DNA from: an uncultured Actinomycetes bacterium
GTDB lineage: Bacteria > Actinomycetota > Actinomycetes > S36-B12 > UBA10799
Reading direction: 5' to 3'
NCBI GenBank assembly: GCA_946803585.1
Contig: CAMPEQ010000011.1
Coordinates: forward strand, 682,001 to 746,000
DNA: 64,000 nt
The stretch's first letter is position 1; each line of letters begins with the position of its first letter. Made by a program: the position numbers and the translations under genes. Shown one piece after another: positions 50,872 to 60,940 of the stretch. The notes under the pieces were generated by a model that saw nothing but the letters and a program-made list of their open reading frames with translations, did no database searches and was not told the origin of the DNA.

Positions 50872-51471
50872 ATGCAGAAGGCGCAGCATGGAGCAGGTCG
50901 CATGAAGGAGGGAAGGTCGGCGAAGTCCACGCCGTCAGCGACTGGAGCTTCAAGCCAGTTTGCAGCCCAATTAGCTGGAGGCCACCCGAACTCGCTGGGT
51001 AGAACTGTCGAGGTCGTCGATCTCGTTCTCGCCGATCGGTCGCGACTAGCTGAGCTCTACCGGTGCTATTTCTCTGACGACGAAGTTGTGCGGTTGCGAA
51101 CGTCGAGCGCGCTGAAGCGGATCACTACTGAGCACCCAGACTGGACGATGGAGTTTATGGACCGGCTCCAAACCGAGATTGCGGCGCTTGATCAAGCGTC
51201 AGCACAGTGGACGCTCGCGCTGCTGTTTGACCTCACTGAGACTCTTCAGTCCCCGTCCCAGCGCGCGAGTTCTGTCGCCATTATGAAACGCAACCTGACG
51301 CAGAACGACGATTGGATCGTGCTGAACACCACGATGCAAGTGCTTCATGAGTGGTCATTGGATGATGCACAGCTTCAGGCGTGGCTCGTTCCACACCTAG
51401 AGGGCTTGACGCGCGATAGGCGCAAGTCAGTCGCAAAGCGGGCAACGAAGTTGCTTGCGGCTACCACCTAG
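50872..51471 (+). CDS. Hypothetical helical, HEAT-repeat-like protein
   Basis: 199 residues from ATG 50872 (GGAAGG upstream); ATG at 50902 is an alternative. After a short polar segment, helix pairs repeat: LAELYRCYFSDDEVVRLRTSSALKRI, WTLALLFDLTETLQ, ASSVAIMKRNLTQNDDWIVL and KSVAKRATKLLAA. This is the look of HEAT or ARM repeats, which usually serve protein binding. I recognise no conserved family. The frame is intact, and codon use resembles neighbouring genes. A frame extending from 50716 overlaps the previous gene and is not credible. Confidence 0.6.
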   Translation: MQKAQHGAGRMKEGRSAKSTPSATGASSQFAAQLAGGHPNSLGRTVEVVDLVLADRSRLAELYRCYFSDDEVVRLRTSSALKRITTEHPDWTMEFMDRLQTEIAALDQASAQWTLALLFDLTETLQSPSQRASSVAIMKRNLTQNDDWIVLNTTMQVLHEWSLDDAQLQAWLVPHLEGLTRDRRKSVAKRATKLLAATT

Positions 51472-51615
51472 CACGCAGCGGACTCAATAGTCATGCTCTG
51501 GGGCGGCACTGCCCGATCACTCATGGTCACTAGGGTGGGAGTCTCAGGGTAGTGACGCGCAGCGTCTTGGCCTACCTAAATGTAAGTCCGATGAAGTACC
51601 CCTGGAGGGTAAAGC

Positions 51616-52215
51616 GTGAAGACGACAACGAAAACCGCGGTTGCGGGAGCTAGCCTGCTGATGGCCATGGGGATGGCGTCCTGTAGTTCGAGTGATGACG
51701 CAGCGAGTACGGACTCGGCGACTCCCACAGCCTCTTCGAGCGCGACTAGCTCGTCTGGATCTTCCGACCTGACTGCCTCGGATTCCATCGTTGGCGTTGC
51801 GGCTAGGGCTGGCTCGTTCTCCACGCTGGTCGATGCCTGGACAGCGGCAAACCTCACCGAGATGTTGAGCACCGGCGAGTACACGGTGTTCGCGCCTACC
51901 GACTCGGCTTTTAAGCCGATGGTCAGCGACGGCACCATGGCCACCCTGCTTCAGGATCCGGAAGGTGAGCTGAAGGACATCCTGCTCTACCAGGTAGTCA
52001 AGGGAGACCTCAAGCTCGCCGATCTGGCGAAACTGGACGGTAAGACCCTCACGTCAGTGCAGGGGCAAACCCTCAAGGTGGGGGCCAGCTCATCCGGGGC
52101 GACCATCACGCTCACCGATCAAACTGGAAAGACCTACGAGATCGTTTCCGCGAATCTCAACGCTGACAATGGCACCATCCACGCCACTGACGGCGTATTG
52201 ATGCCCAGTAGCTAG
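51616..52215 (+). CDS. Fasciclin-domain lipoprotein, copy 2
   Basis: 199 residues, the same length as copy 1 at 37137. The start GTG has GGAGGG in the same position as copy 1. The lipobox (MASC) is near residue 24, followed by a Ser-rich spacer. The FAS1 domain reads FSTLVDAWTAANLTEMLSTG, YTVFAPTDSAFKPM and NGTIHATDGVLMPSS. Both copies keep all domain hallmarks. They diverge in the spacer and in the middle (DPEGELKDILLYQV here). They are 14 kb apart in the same orientation, so one is probably a duplicate. It is followed by a very strong hairpin. Confidence 0.9.
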   Translation: MKTTTKTAVAGASLLMAMGMASCSSSDDAASTDSATPTASSSATSSSGSSDLTASDSIVGVAARAGSFSTLVDAWTAANLTEMLSTGEYTVFAPTDSAFKPMVSDGTMATLLQDPEGELKDILLYQVVKGDLKLADLAKLDGKTLTSVQGQTLKVGASSSGATITLTDQTGKTYEIVSANLNADNGTIHATDGVLMPSS

Positions 52216-52244
52216 TTCAGTATTGGCGGCGTCTTGGCGGCCGC

Positions 52245-52297
52245 AAACAGCATCACCCCCGGTGGGCGTTGAACCCTCGCCGGGGGTGATGCTGTTT
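52245..52297. terminator. Strong hairpin after fasciclin copy 2
   Basis: A perfect 18-bp stem: 52245-52262 (AAACAGCATCACCCCCGG) pairs with 52280-52297, with a 17-base loop. The left arm begins with AAA, and the right arm ends GCTGTTT followed by CAT. It lies 30 bases after the stop. Confidence 0.85.
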
Positions 52298-52327
52298 CAT
52301 AGGTGGAGTCCACACGGGAGGTAGTTG

Positions 52328-53278
52328 ATGGGTTCTCCGGCTCTCGAGGTTGATGAGTGCGGAACTTCGTCTGGCTTCGGTGCGCCTCGGGCCAGCGATC
52401 GCTTCCACCCGATGGCTGCGCTGCCACCCCGCCGACAACGCAAGGCTCGCAAACAGGTACTGGCCGCGAATGAGGTCGTGCTTTACACGAACTTGCACAT
52501 TGCCATTCAGCGAATACTGCAGCTCTTGGAGCGGGGGGACAAGCCAGCTGAGGCAGCGGCTGCGCTCGGGGCAACGACGGAAGATCCAGTTACCACGGAT
52601 TCCTTCACTCGCGTTCGCTCCTACATGTCCGGTTCGGTGCCACAGTCGTTTCACTCCGCACTAGACCGAGCATGGCCGGCCAAGGAGGGATATGGCGCTC
52701 ACCCAAGCTGGTGGACCGATCACTTCCCTAAGCGGGCGAAGTACTCGCTACCAAGCAGTTTGTTCGGCGCGCTGAAGGCCGCCGACTCCGGAACCGCGGG
52801 TTTGATCGCCGCCCTCCAGCAGTACTACTCCTCCGCGGCCGGGGGAATTCAAGCCGAGCAGCAGGAGAGGCTGTCGCAATCCAAGAGCTCACTCGAGCGA
52901 TCAACTGAGATGGTCCGCTCACGCGACCCGCAGATTCGGGCGCGCGTCGATGCGATCGCGGTCGACACCTTGCAGCTGCTTGATTGGACGGTCTCGCGGG
53001 CACCATGCCATGAGTTCGAGATCGCGGTCCGGATCGCCACCGACTACCTCCCGCATACCTTGCAGTCCTACCTCGACGTACCGGCCGAGCAGATGCCGAT
53101 CAGGACCGGTGGTGGCAAGTCGGCTCGGGATCTCACCTTGGAGCAACTCGATTTGATCGGTAAGGCCGTCGAGGACGCCAGCGACAATCACGCGACCGTT
53201 GAAGCCAGCAAACTACTCGCGAACCAGCGCTTTCTAGAAGATCGATTTGGCGGATCGAGCCTGGACTTGCCCAAGTAG
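52328..53278 (+). CDS. Hypothetical protein, no recognised family
   Basis: 316 residues from ATG at 52328 (GGGAGG about nine bases above). It is mostly helical, with no membrane segment or signal. Recognisable stretches: RRQRKARKQVLAANEVVLYTN (basic), a Trp-rich loop (HPSWWTDHFPKRAKYSLPSS), and a helical section GIQAEQQERLSQSKSSLERS. I cannot assign a function. Similar length and a run of charged helices suggest a cytoplasmic adaptor or regulator. It ends 10 bases from the 3' end of the convergent exporter gene, and no hairpin is evident there. Confidence 0.65.
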   Translation: MGSPALEVDECGTSSGFGAPRASDRFHPMAALPPRRQRKARKQVLAANEVVLYTNLHIAIQRILQLLERGDKPAEAAAALGATTEDPVTTDSFTRVRSYMSGSVPQSFHSALDRAWPAKEGYGAHPSWWTDHFPKRAKYSLPSSLFGALKAADSGTAGLIAALQQYYSSAAGGIQAEQQERLSQSKSSLERSTEMVRSRDPQIRARVDAIAVDTLQLLDWTVSRAPCHEFEIAVRIATDYLPHTLQSYLDVPAEQMPIRTGGGKSARDLTLEQLDLIGKAVEDASDNHATVEASKLLANQRFLEDRFGGSSLDLPK

Positions 53279-53287
53279 CCTCGGCAG

Positions 53288-54856
53288 CTAGTCCAGCGGC
53301 ATTGGAGCGTCGTTGGCCAGGGTTTGCTCGATGCTGCTCTCGGTTCGTAGCGGGGACTCCTTCAAAAAGAGGGAGAGGACGAAGGCGGCGAGCAAGACGG
53401 GCACCGCAAATAGGAACGTGTGGTTGATCGCGTCTGAGAACGCGTAAACCACCGGTTCATGAATCGCGGGCGGCAGTGCGGCGATGTTCGCCGTTGACGT
53501 TTCAATACTGCGACCGCTCGCGGCCAGTGCGGCCTCCGTTCCTGGCGGCAGTTTGCTCGCTAGTTGAGTGGCTAGTTGTGCCGTGAAGATCGCGCCAAAG
53601 ACAGCCGTCCCGATCGTGCCACCGATCGATCGGAAGAAGGTACTCGTCGAGGTAGCCGCTCCCATCTGCCGTGGACTCACGCTGTTCTGAACTGCGAGCA
53701 GTAGCACCTGCATGACGTTGCCGAGACCAAAACCGAGGACGAACGACGACAGCGCCACGTACCAGAACGGTGATGTTGGGCTGATCGTCGAGAGCATGAA
53801 CATGCCACCGGTGGCGATGAGGGTTCCGATGATCGGGAAAATTCGGTAGCGACCCGTGCGGGTGATGATGCGTCCGCTCGCGATTGAGGTGATGATCAGG
53901 CCGAGCATCAGTGGGAGTAATTGCAGACCTGCCTCTGTAGGAGAAGCACCCCGGGCGACCTGCAGGAAGATTGGCAAGTAGACGATCGCGCCAAAGAGTG
54001 CGAAGCCGATGATGAAGCCGAGCGCTGAGGATACCCTGACCACCGAGATTCGGAACAGCGACAGTGGCACGAGCGGTTCCGGATGGCGCAACTCCACGAA
54101 GATGAAGGCAGCACCGAACACGATGGCCCCCGCGGCCAGCAGCAAGATTGTGGGAGAGGTCCACGGGTATTGCTGGCCTCCCCACATTGTCACCAGCAAC
54201 AACATGACAACGCTGGTCACCAAGAAGACCGCTCCGAGCCAGTCGATCCGGTGTTTAGTTGGGTGCCTTGGTAGGTGCAGTACGGCGCCAAGGATCAGGA
54301 AGGCCGCGATACCGATTGGAACGTTGACGTAGAAAACCCACCGCCACGATAGGTGCTCAGTGAACAAACCACCGAGCAGCGGACCGAGCACACTTGCGAC
54401 CCCGAAGACCGCGCCGAACAGGCCCACGTACCGGCCACGTTCACGTGGTGACACAACGTCGGCAATGACCGCCATCACCAGGACCATTAGCCCGCCAGCA
54501 CCTAGACCTTGAAGCGCACGGGTACCGATCAGCTGGGACATGTTCTGGGAGAGTCCAGCCAGGATCGAACCGATCGTGAAGATGACGACCGCCGATTGCA
54601 GCATCAGCTTGCGTCCGTAGAGGTCGGAGAGCTTGCCCCAGATCGGGGTGCTCGCAGTCGACGCCAACAGATAGGCGGTCACAACCCAGGACAATTCGTC
54701 GAGGCCACCCAAGTCGCTAGTGATGGTTGGCAGAGCAGTGGCGACGATCGTCTGGTCAAGTGCGGCAAGCAGCATCGTGATCATCAACGCGCCCATGATG
54801 ATCCACAGCCGTCGGCGGTCGGCCTCTTGTTCAGGCGTGGTTGACGTATCGGTCAC
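53288..54856 (-). CDS. DHA2-family (EmrB/QacA-type) multidrug MFS transporter
   Basis: 522 residues from GTG at 54856 (GGAG upstream); the earlier residues of the frame to 54964 look non-coding. Fourteen hydrophobic segments are seen, beginning LWIIMGALMITMLLAALDQTIVATALP with the diagnostic LDxTIVxxALP motif of this drug-exporter family. The motif A region (GKLSDLYGRKLM) and motif C-like stretch (GPLLGGLFTEHLSWRWVFYVN) are intact. It exports drugs using the proton gradient; the substrate is unknown. The C-terminus (LRTESSIEQTLANDAPMPLD) is cytoplasmic. It stands alone, convergent with the gene at 52328. Confidence 0.92.
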   Translation of the reverse strand: MTDTSTTPEQEADRRRLWIIMGALMITMLLAALDQTIVATALPTITSDLGGLDELSWVVTAYLLASTASTPIWGKLSDLYGRKLMLQSAVVIFTIGSILAGLSQNMSQLIGTRALQGLGAGGLMVLVMAVIADVVSPRERGRYVGLFGAVFGVASVLGPLLGGLFTEHLSWRWVFYVNVPIGIAAFLILGAVLHLPRHPTKHRIDWLGAVFLVTSVVMLLLVTMWGGQQYPWTSPTILLLAAGAIVFGAAFIFVELRHPEPLVPLSLFRISVVRVSSALGFIIGFALFGAIVYLPIFLQVARGASPTEAGLQLLPLMLGLIITSIASGRIITRTGRYRIFPIIGTLIATGGMFMLSTISPTSPFWYVALSSFVLGFGLGNVMQVLLLAVQNSVSPRQMGAATSTSTFFRSIGGTIGTAVFGAIFTAQLATQLASKLPPGTEAALAASGRSIETSTANIAALPPAIHEPVVYAFSDAINHTFLFAVPVLLAAFVLSLFLKESPLRTESSIEQTLANDAPMPLD

Positions 54857-55087
54857 AAGCAGGCTCCGCAAGATGGTGGGATTCAAGACAACGTGGGCAA
54901 GGGTAAGCCCAGCCGCGGTCGAGTGGCGCCTCCCGTCCGCGGCTACCGTTCCATCCTTGCGCAATCGGCTAGAAGTTCAGCACAATCTGACAGTGACGAT
55001 GGGTTCGCGTTCGGGCATGGTGAGACGTAGCACCTGCTCACAGCGCAGGCGTCCACGTGCCGGAACACTCAACTGACAGGATCGCCC

Positions 55088-56011
55088 ATGACCTACACCC
55101 GAGAGTCCATTCCCGACCTGACCGGAAAGACTGCGGTAGTGACCGGAGCCAACGGCGGTCTGGGACTAGAGACGGCCAAGGCGTTCGCTAGCAAAGGTTC
55201 GCATGTGGTGATGGCAGTGCGCAATCAGAAGAAGGCCGAGAAGGCCGTTGCGGAGATTCTTGCGGAGACTCCGGACGCTTCCTTGGAGTTGGTTGAGCTA
55301 GATCTTGCCGCACAGGAATCGGTGACCCAAGCGGCCAAGACGATCCTGGCCAGTCATGAACGTGTCGACATTCTTGTGAACAATGCGGGACTTATGGCCC
55401 TGCCGCAACGGCAGACCGCTGATGGCTACGAGATGCAGTTCGGCGTGAATCACCTAGGCCACTGGACACTCACGGCACTGCTCATGCCAGCGATCTTGGC
55501 GGCGCCCGATGCGCGAGTCGTCACCGTCACCAGCACTGCCCATCACCTGGGTCGCTCGGTTGATCCGGCAAACCCACATCTGTTGGGAAAGTACTCACCG
55601 TGGGGAGCATATGGACAGTCCAAGCTGGCGAACTATCACTTTGGACTAGGCCTCCAACGAGAGTTCGAAAAGGCCGGGGTCAAGGCACAGAGTTTGATCG
55701 CTCATCCGGGTCTGTCCCATAGCGACCTGCAGGTCCATACTGCCCAGGAAGGTGGCGCGGGCTGGACCGGTCCATTCTTCGCCTGGATGGCTAAGTACAC
55801 CGGGATGGACACCGCAGCGGGCTCGATGCCACAGATACGAGCAGCGACCGACCCGAATGCTAAAGGCGGACAGTTCTACGGACCGCGGTTTGTGAATAAC
55901 GGTCCGGCAGTTCGCCTATGGACGGTTCGGCCAGGTGCCGACGATGCGATTGAGACGTTGTGGAAGGTCTCAGAGATCGAGACCGGTGTTCCATTGGAGA
56001 TCACCCCGTGA
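55088..56011 (+). CDS. Short-chain dehydrogenase/reductase
   Basis: 307 residues. The Rossmann motif is TGANGGLGLETAKAF, followed by NNAGLM and the catalytic Tyr-Lys pair in AYGQSKLANYHF; a TSTAHHL section supplies the Ser. The length and the LGRSVDPANPHLLGKYSPW region fit the retinol-dehydrogenase-like extended SDRs of actinobacteria. Cofactor choice (NADP is suggested by AVRNQKKA after strand 2) and substrate are not certain. The AraC gene begins inside its stop (GTGA), so the two are expressed together. Confidence 0.9.
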   Translation: MTYTRESIPDLTGKTAVVTGANGGLGLETAKAFASKGSHVVMAVRNQKKAEKAVAEILAETPDASLELVELDLAAQESVTQAAKTILASHERVDILVNNAGLMALPQRQTADGYEMQFGVNHLGHWTLTALLMPAILAAPDARVVTVTSTAHHLGRSVDPANPHLLGKYSPWGAYGQSKLANYHFGLGLQREFEKAGVKAQSLIAHPGLSHSDLQVHTAQEGGAGWTGPFFAWMAKYTGMDTAAGSMPQIRAATDPNAKGGQFYGPRFVNNGPAVRLWTVRPGADDAIETLWKVSEIETGVPLEITP

Positions 56012-57024
56012 GCTCGGCTGAACCAAAGCCAGGCCACTATGCGCTTGATCCCAGCGCAAGAATTCTTCTCGGCGATATCGGCCTGTCAGTGGGTGATGTG
56101 CTCCGTCGTGCAGGACTGCCGGGCGACACATTCAGCAATGGGCAAGTGAACCTCACAGCGCAGGAGTACTACGCGCTATGGGAGGCAGTTGCCGCCGAGT
56201 CGGGCCGGCCAGACCTACCGATTCAGATCGGTCAGGCGATCTCTGTCGAGGCATTCTCTCCGCCCTTGTTTGCCGCAATCTGCAGTCCGAATTTGAGTGT
56301 GGCTGCCGCTCGCATCGCTCAATACAAGGCGTTGATCGGACCGCTTAGATTGATTGTTACATCGACAATTGCCGGCCTTGAGCTAGAGATTCGTTGGCCC
56401 GCAGGGCCGAACCCACCCGAAGTTCTCACTACTACGGAGCTGATCTGGTGGGTTGCGCTAACCCGATTGGCAACCCGTAAGCAGATCAATCCACTGACAG
56501 TCGTAAGTGCGCAACCGACAGTTGCTACTACGGAGCTTGCCCAGTACTTTGGCATCCACGTTGTCCAGGGGAATAAGTACTCCGTGACGTTCTCCAATCA
56601 GGATGCCGCTGCGCCCTTCCTCACAGCGAATGGGGCGATGTGGAAGGTCTTCGAGCCTGATCTGCGAAATCGACTCGGGCAGCTACGAAGCAACTCCGCG
56701 ATGAGCGATCGAGTCCACGCTGCGCTGCTGGAGTTACTTCCCGCGGGTAGGGCCAGTGTGGCCAGCGTTGCCGCCGAGCTAGCCGTGGGCACCCGGACCC
56801 TGCAGGCTCAACTGAGAGCCGACGGCACGACCTATCAAGTCGTTTTGGATCAAACGCGTGAGCAACTGGCTCGCCACTATTTGGATCAACCAGACCTTAG
56901 TGATACCGATATCGCATTCCTCTTGGGGTACGACGAGCCCAGCTCGTTCTATCGGGCCTTCCGCATGTGGACCGGTCAGACACCGCGATCGACCCGAATG
57001 CGCAGCAAGACGGGGACCGGTTAG
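56008..57024 (+). CDS. AraC-family transcriptional regulator
   Basis: 338 residues from GTG at 56008. The N-terminal part (LDPSARILLGDIGLSVGDVLRRAGLP ... YYALWEAVAAESGRPDLPIQIGQ) is the arabinose-binding-like domain (PF12625 type) of AraC regulators similar to OruR/ArgR-like. The C-terminal HTH_18 is intact: VASVAAELAVGTRTLQAQLRADG, YQVVLDQTREQLARHYL and DTDIAFLLGYDEPSSFYRAFRMWTGQTP. It probably controls the SDR gene with which it overlaps. The frame from 55960 lies in the SDR gene and is not part of it. Confidence 0.92.
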   Translation: MSSAEPKPGHYALDPSARILLGDIGLSVGDVLRRAGLPGDTFSNGQVNLTAQEYYALWEAVAAESGRPDLPIQIGQAISVEAFSPPLFAAICSPNLSVAAARIAQYKALIGPLRLIVTSTIAGLELEIRWPAGPNPPEVLTTTELIWWVALTRLATRKQINPLTVVSAQPTVATTELAQYFGIHVVQGNKYSVTFSNQDAAAPFLTANGAMWKVFEPDLRNRLGQLRSNSAMSDRVHAALLELLPAGRASVASVAAELAVGTRTLQAQLRADGTTYQVVLDQTREQLARHYLDQPDLSDTDIAFLLGYDEPSSFYRAFRMWTGQTPRSTRMRSKTGTG

Positions 57025-57181
57025 CCCGATATAGCTCCTCCTCGAGTTCGGCTCCGTGCGAGAACGCATTTCCCGGACCGGTCCGGAGGGCTAATCTCGC
57101 TCTTCTGGCCTGCGATATAGGCGTGTGCTTGGCACTGTAATGGACCTCAAGCAACGGATAGAAGTACCGCAGAGGAGCGCC

Positions 57182-58531
57182 ATGACTAGCCCCAGCACCA
57201 CCGTCAGGAGTACGCGAACGCCGTGGCTGCTGGTTGCGGTCCTCGCCAGTTTGATGGCGCTGGTACTCGCATCTTGCAGTGGCGCGGAGAACTCGAGTGA
57301 GAGTGTCGCCGCTCCGGCGAACTCGCAGGAGCCAGATGGTCTAGACCCTGACCTCAGGCAGTACTACGTGATCAATGACTCCAAGCATCAATCGGTCTCG
57401 GTGAGTGTCTACCCAGATGTTGAGTATCGAGGGTGGCGCGGCGGCGTCTTTACGACCGAGCATCCTCACCATCCGCAGTGCACCTACCCAAATGGGCAGG
57501 CCGGGTCCAGTTTCAGTACCGCACAGGCCGGTCCAGGACATACTTCCAAGATCGGGTGGGTCGACCGCAAGGAAGGCGACCAAGACGGACCTTGTTTTCA
57601 GACAAGCGTCAAGCGCGGCGGTCTTGGCGTCGTAATCACCAACACTCCCGCGGAGGGGGATTCCCAGTGGAAGTCCTACGGCACCCACAAGAGTGCCTTC
57701 GTCCTGTCTGAGGAACGAGGAGAGGACCCACACATGGTGAACTGGGATACCACGCCGCATGTCAAGGATGACAAGAACTACGGTGGCATCACTCGTCCTG
57801 GCGGCGCCCTACCGATTGACGCGCTCCCGCTGCCTTACACCGTGGAACTCACTTTGGACCAGAATGCGAGAGTCAACATCGTCATCAAGGATCTGCCGGA
57901 AGTCAGTGGCGATGTGCAGGCTCTCGTTGACCTTGGATGCGGTTCTGCCGAGACTGCTAAGGAAAACTGTTACTACGACGCAAAGGAGAGCGTTCCGGAG
58001 CAGCAGAAGCCGGTCCTTTACGGCAACGTAGTGGAGAATTGCAGCGCCCATTCCACGAGTCCTCACAAGCACCAGGTCACGGAGTCCGTCTCAAACAGTG
58101 AATCCTGGACCTTTGGTGAATCGGCCACGGTTGAAGCATCAGAGAAGGTTTCGATTCCCCCGGTGACGGATGTCTCGTGGAAGGCTGCCTTTACGAAGTC
58201 GTGGTCGCACGGATATGGCAAGACGGTCACTCTCACTGAGTCCAACACAATGGACATCGATCCAGGATTCAAGGGCGCGTGGTACCTGTCCTTCGGCCAG
58301 TTTCTCGTCAACGGCGATCTCATCGTGCGGGACCTCACAGACGGCGCCGCAAAGAAGATCGCGAGGCAATCGAACTTCAAGATTCCCGTGAACAACTCCG
58401 GCTCTACCACCGGTGGAGTTGAGCTGTATCCACATAAGCTTTCAAGCTGGTATGGAGAATGTGGCAAGGAGTTCACCGGGCCTGAGTCGGCCTCGAGCAC
58501 TCAGGACCTAACCGCTCTGCGTGGGGAGTGA
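57182..58531 (+). CDS. Lipoprotein with aerolysin/ETX-MTX2-like segment
   Basis: 449 residues from ATG 57182 (GAGGAG upstream). A lipobox (LASC) is near residue 35. The N-terminal domain contains four or more Cys (PQC, GPC, LGC, ENC) that could form disulphides. The C-terminal part, about 300-410, alternates polar Ser/Thr and aromatic residues: VTESVSNSESWTFGESATVE, KVSIPPVTDVSWKAAFTKSW, SHGYGKTVTLTESNTMDIDPG, then WYLSFGQFLVNGDLIVRD. This is the pattern of aerolysin-type beta pore-forming proteins. Pore formation is inference; the lipid anchor is unusual for a secreted toxin, so defence, adhesion or a structural role are possible. Confidence 0.7.
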   Translation: MTSPSTTVRSTRTPWLLVAVLASLMALVLASCSGAENSSESVAAPANSQEPDGLDPDLRQYYVINDSKHQSVSVSVYPDVEYRGWRGGVFTTEHPHHPQCTYPNGQAGSSFSTAQAGPGHTSKIGWVDRKEGDQDGPCFQTSVKRGGLGVVITNTPAEGDSQWKSYGTHKSAFVLSEERGEDPHMVNWDTTPHVKDDKNYGGITRPGGALPIDALPLPYTVELTLDQNARVNIVIKDLPEVSGDVQALVDLGCGSAETAKENCYYDAKESVPEQQKPVLYGNVVENCSAHSTSPHKHQVTESVSNSESWTFGESATVEASEKVSIPPVTDVSWKAAFTKSWSHGYGKTVTLTESNTMDIDPGFKGAWYLSFGQFLVNGDLIVRDLTDGAAKKIARQSNFKIPVNNSGSTTGGVELYPHKLSSWYGECGKEFTGPESASSTQDLTALRGE

Positions 58532-58615
58532 TTGTCGCCTCGTTCCTGAGTATCCAGACCGCATGGTGCGAACCGATGGATACTCGGGTTCGAGGTGGAT
58601 CCGGCTCAGTTTCGT

Positions 58616-60940
58616 TTAGGCTCCATTTGCTGGCGGCTCGATCAGCAAAGATGTGCCCTGGTGCGGTCCGAGCTCGATCCGGAAGGTGTAGAGATCGTCA
58701 ACGACACCGAGGGATTCACCGCTGAGCATGTCGGTCACGACCGACCCCGGTTCCAGTTGCTCGGAGCGCACACTGCCCGACACATCCTCGAGTGAGAAGT
58801 TGAGCACCGTCGCCTGCATCCGGTGGCTGCTCAACTCGGGGGCGCCGCTGTCGCTGAGATCGTGGACGGCCACGAGTAGACCCTTATTAGAAACCGGTGG
58901 AATATCGACCTGTCGCGAGGTCGCGATCCCGTAGCGTGATCGCAGATCCAAAATGACCTTCAACTGGCGCGCGAAGGAGTTGGGTTCAGCCAACTGCTTC
59001 GGAAGGGAGCCGTACAAGCTAACTCCGCGCGGCATTCCGAGTGGTGATCGCGTCGCTTCTTCGTCGTAGTCCATCAGGTCGTAGGCCGCCCGATGGATCC
59101 AGCGCGTATCGCCGGTCTCTAGTAGATGAGCCACGCTCTCGTGGTCCAGGGTGAGCATTCCGCACAGATCCCAACCCGACAGGCTGAACACCCCAGGTTG
59201 CAGGGCGTTGAACATCGCCAACAACAAGTGAGCTCGCTTGATTTGCTCAACCTCGTCGTCGGTAATCCGGGAGATGTCGGGGTAGCCCAGAACTGCGGAG
59301 ATAACGGTTGCTGTGGTGGCGGCAATTCCGTTAGTAGTGAAGATGAGGTTGTACGGCCCACTTGGCCCAGTCAGTAGCTCGGTGAGCTCTTCTCGGATGG
59401 TGATTGCTAGTTCGGCACCGGGTACGTCGAGGTCTCGGAACTGGAAGCGGTCGTCCTTGTGCCGGGTGGTGAAGTGCACGAGCTCGTAGGTGATCTCGTC
59501 ATGGTTCTGTAGCGCGTGAACGAGCGAGGCCGGATCGACACCAATCTCCAAGGCGGCGTTCATCGTCAGCCGCAAGAACTCGGTATCGCCGGTGGCCAAT
59601 GCGTGGTGATACGCGGGCCGGTTGACGAAGTCGTAGGAGAGATCGGCACCCCGCTCGGACGTCTCCTTGATGTCGTCCATGGTGAGGTTGAGCTCTTGGA
59701 AAGTGAATCCACCGACCTTGCGCACCATGCTGGCGATGAGCTGATTAGCCGCCTCAGAAAGTGGGTGGCCTTCCGACCAAGCCGGCGCACCTTCGACACT
59801 TTTCTCGACGCCAAGGAAGCCATTCGCATCTAGGCGTAGGCCACCGGCACCGAGGTCACTAAGCGAGTGCAGCGCATCGCCGATGACTAGCCGCATGCCA
59901 GCAAATGTCGGGTCGAGCCAGTTGATCGTTGGCTGGCCCTCTTTGAAGTAGTGCAGGTAGACCCATCGGCGCTCGATACCGTCGGGTCCGACGACACCGG
60001 CGGTCACACTCCAGTTGGTCTCTTTGACCCCGGGGACGTGAAAGATGACGCGCTGCAGTCGCCCAATGATGTAACCAGCCTTCTCGAGCTGGTCCTCGGT
60101 GTCGGGGTCGATGTTGATCGAGTCCCAGCCCGGTGGCACGGTCGGTAGTAGCTCCCAATCCGCGGGATCGATCTCCACCATGTGGTAGATGCCGGGGTAG
60201 TCGCCGACCTTCATCTCCGCTAGCCGGAAGTCCGCTCCCTTGCCGGTGTGGCCGGGAACGATGTCGTCGATGATCGTGCCGTTGTAGGTATCGGCGACTT
60301 CACACATTCGCCGGAACTCGTCCTCGGTTCCAAAGACGCCGTCAATACTCGTGCTGATGCGATCAAAGTGGCCGTCAACGCTCGGGGTCGATTCCCAACC
60401 CCGTACACCACCGGCGCGTTTGACCGGTCCGGTATGGAGTCCGTCAATACCGATCTCCTGGAATGCTCGCCACAGCTCCTCATCGCCCCAGGAGTGCAGT
60501 AGTGAACGACCGGACCTACCAATCATTGAGATGGGGTAGGCGCTGAACCACACCGACGCGGTACTAACTGCGGCGCGTGGATCAGGTTGAGCGTAGGGGT
60601 TCTGCCACATCGCGCCGATACCGGAGAACTGGTTGGCGATCAAGCTTGCATCGTGCAGCATTGACTGGTCGATCAGCCACTGTACGTAGACCGGGTTCTG
60701 GCCGCTGGCCTCTCGGAACCACTCGGACTGGCGCGCACCCTGACCTCGTAGGCGTGCTCGTGGGCGAAGTGCTCGCGGCCGAGCCGGGTGGAAGTGCTCG
60801 GCGTAGGTGATCTCATGGGCCTCGTACTCCTGCTCCTCGGCACCAGTCGGATCGCCTTCCTCCACCTCGAGATCCTCATTGGCGACTGCGTCGTTTGATC
60901 GGCCTGTTTCGCTCGCGGAGGGTCGCTCAGGTTGGGTCAT
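58616..60940 (-). CDS. GH13 trehalose synthase-like (maltose alpha-D-glucosyltransferase-type) enzyme
   Basis: 774 residues, longer than the classic 570-600-residue TreS. The first 85 residues are a charged extension. The GH13 barrel shows the catalytic residues: Asp in [12 protein letters not shown] (nucleophile), Glu in [14 protein letters not shown] (acid/base) and Asp in [10 protein letters not shown]. Regions such as [21 protein letters not shown] and [22 protein letters not shown] identify it as the TreS-like group found next to maltokinase in actinobacteria. It would interconvert maltose and trehalose. It overlaps the maltokinase stop (ATGA, 60937-60940), so the two are coupled. Confidence 0.85.
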   Translation of the reverse strand: MTQPERPSASETGRSNDAVANEDLEVEEGDPTGAEEQEYEAHEITYAEHFHPARPRALRPRARLRGQGARQSEWFREASGQNPVYVQWLIDQSMLHDASLIANQFSGIGAMWQNPYAQPDPRAAVSTASVWFSAYPISMIGRSGRSLLHSWGDEELWRAFQEIGIDGLHTGPVKRAGGVRGWESTPSVDGHFDRISTSIDGVFGTEDEFRRMCEVADTYNGTIIDDIVPGHTGKGADFRLAEMKVGDYPGIYHMVEIDPADWELLPTVPPGWDSINIDPDTEDQLEKAGYIIGRLQRVIFHVPGVKETNWSVTAGVVGPDGIERRWVYLHYFKEGQPTINWLDPTFAGMRLVIGDALHSLSDLGAGGLRLDANGFLGVEKSVEGAPAWSEGHPLSEAANQLIASMVRKVGGFTFQELNLTMDDIKETSERGADLSYDFVNRPAYHHALATGDTEFLRLTMNAALEIGVDPASLVHALQNHDEITYELVHFTTRHKDDRFQFRDLDVPGAELAITIREELTELLTGPSGPYNLIFTTNGIAATTATVISAVLGYPDISRITDDEVEQIKRAHLLLAMFNALQPGVFSLSGWDLCGMLTLDHESVAHLLETGDTRWIHRAAYDLMDYDEEATRSPLGMPRGVSLYGSLPKQLAEPNSFARQLKVILDLRSRYGIATSRQVDIPPVSNKGLLVAVHDLSDSGAPELSSHRMQATVLNFSLEDVSGSVRSEQLEPGSVVTDMLSGESLGVVDDLYTFRIELGPHQGTSLLIEPPANGA

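Noticed and set aside
54857-54964. N-terminal extension of the MFS exporter
   Set aside because: The residues are not like the family, and the GTG at 54856 with GGAG upstream begins at the conserved N-terminus.
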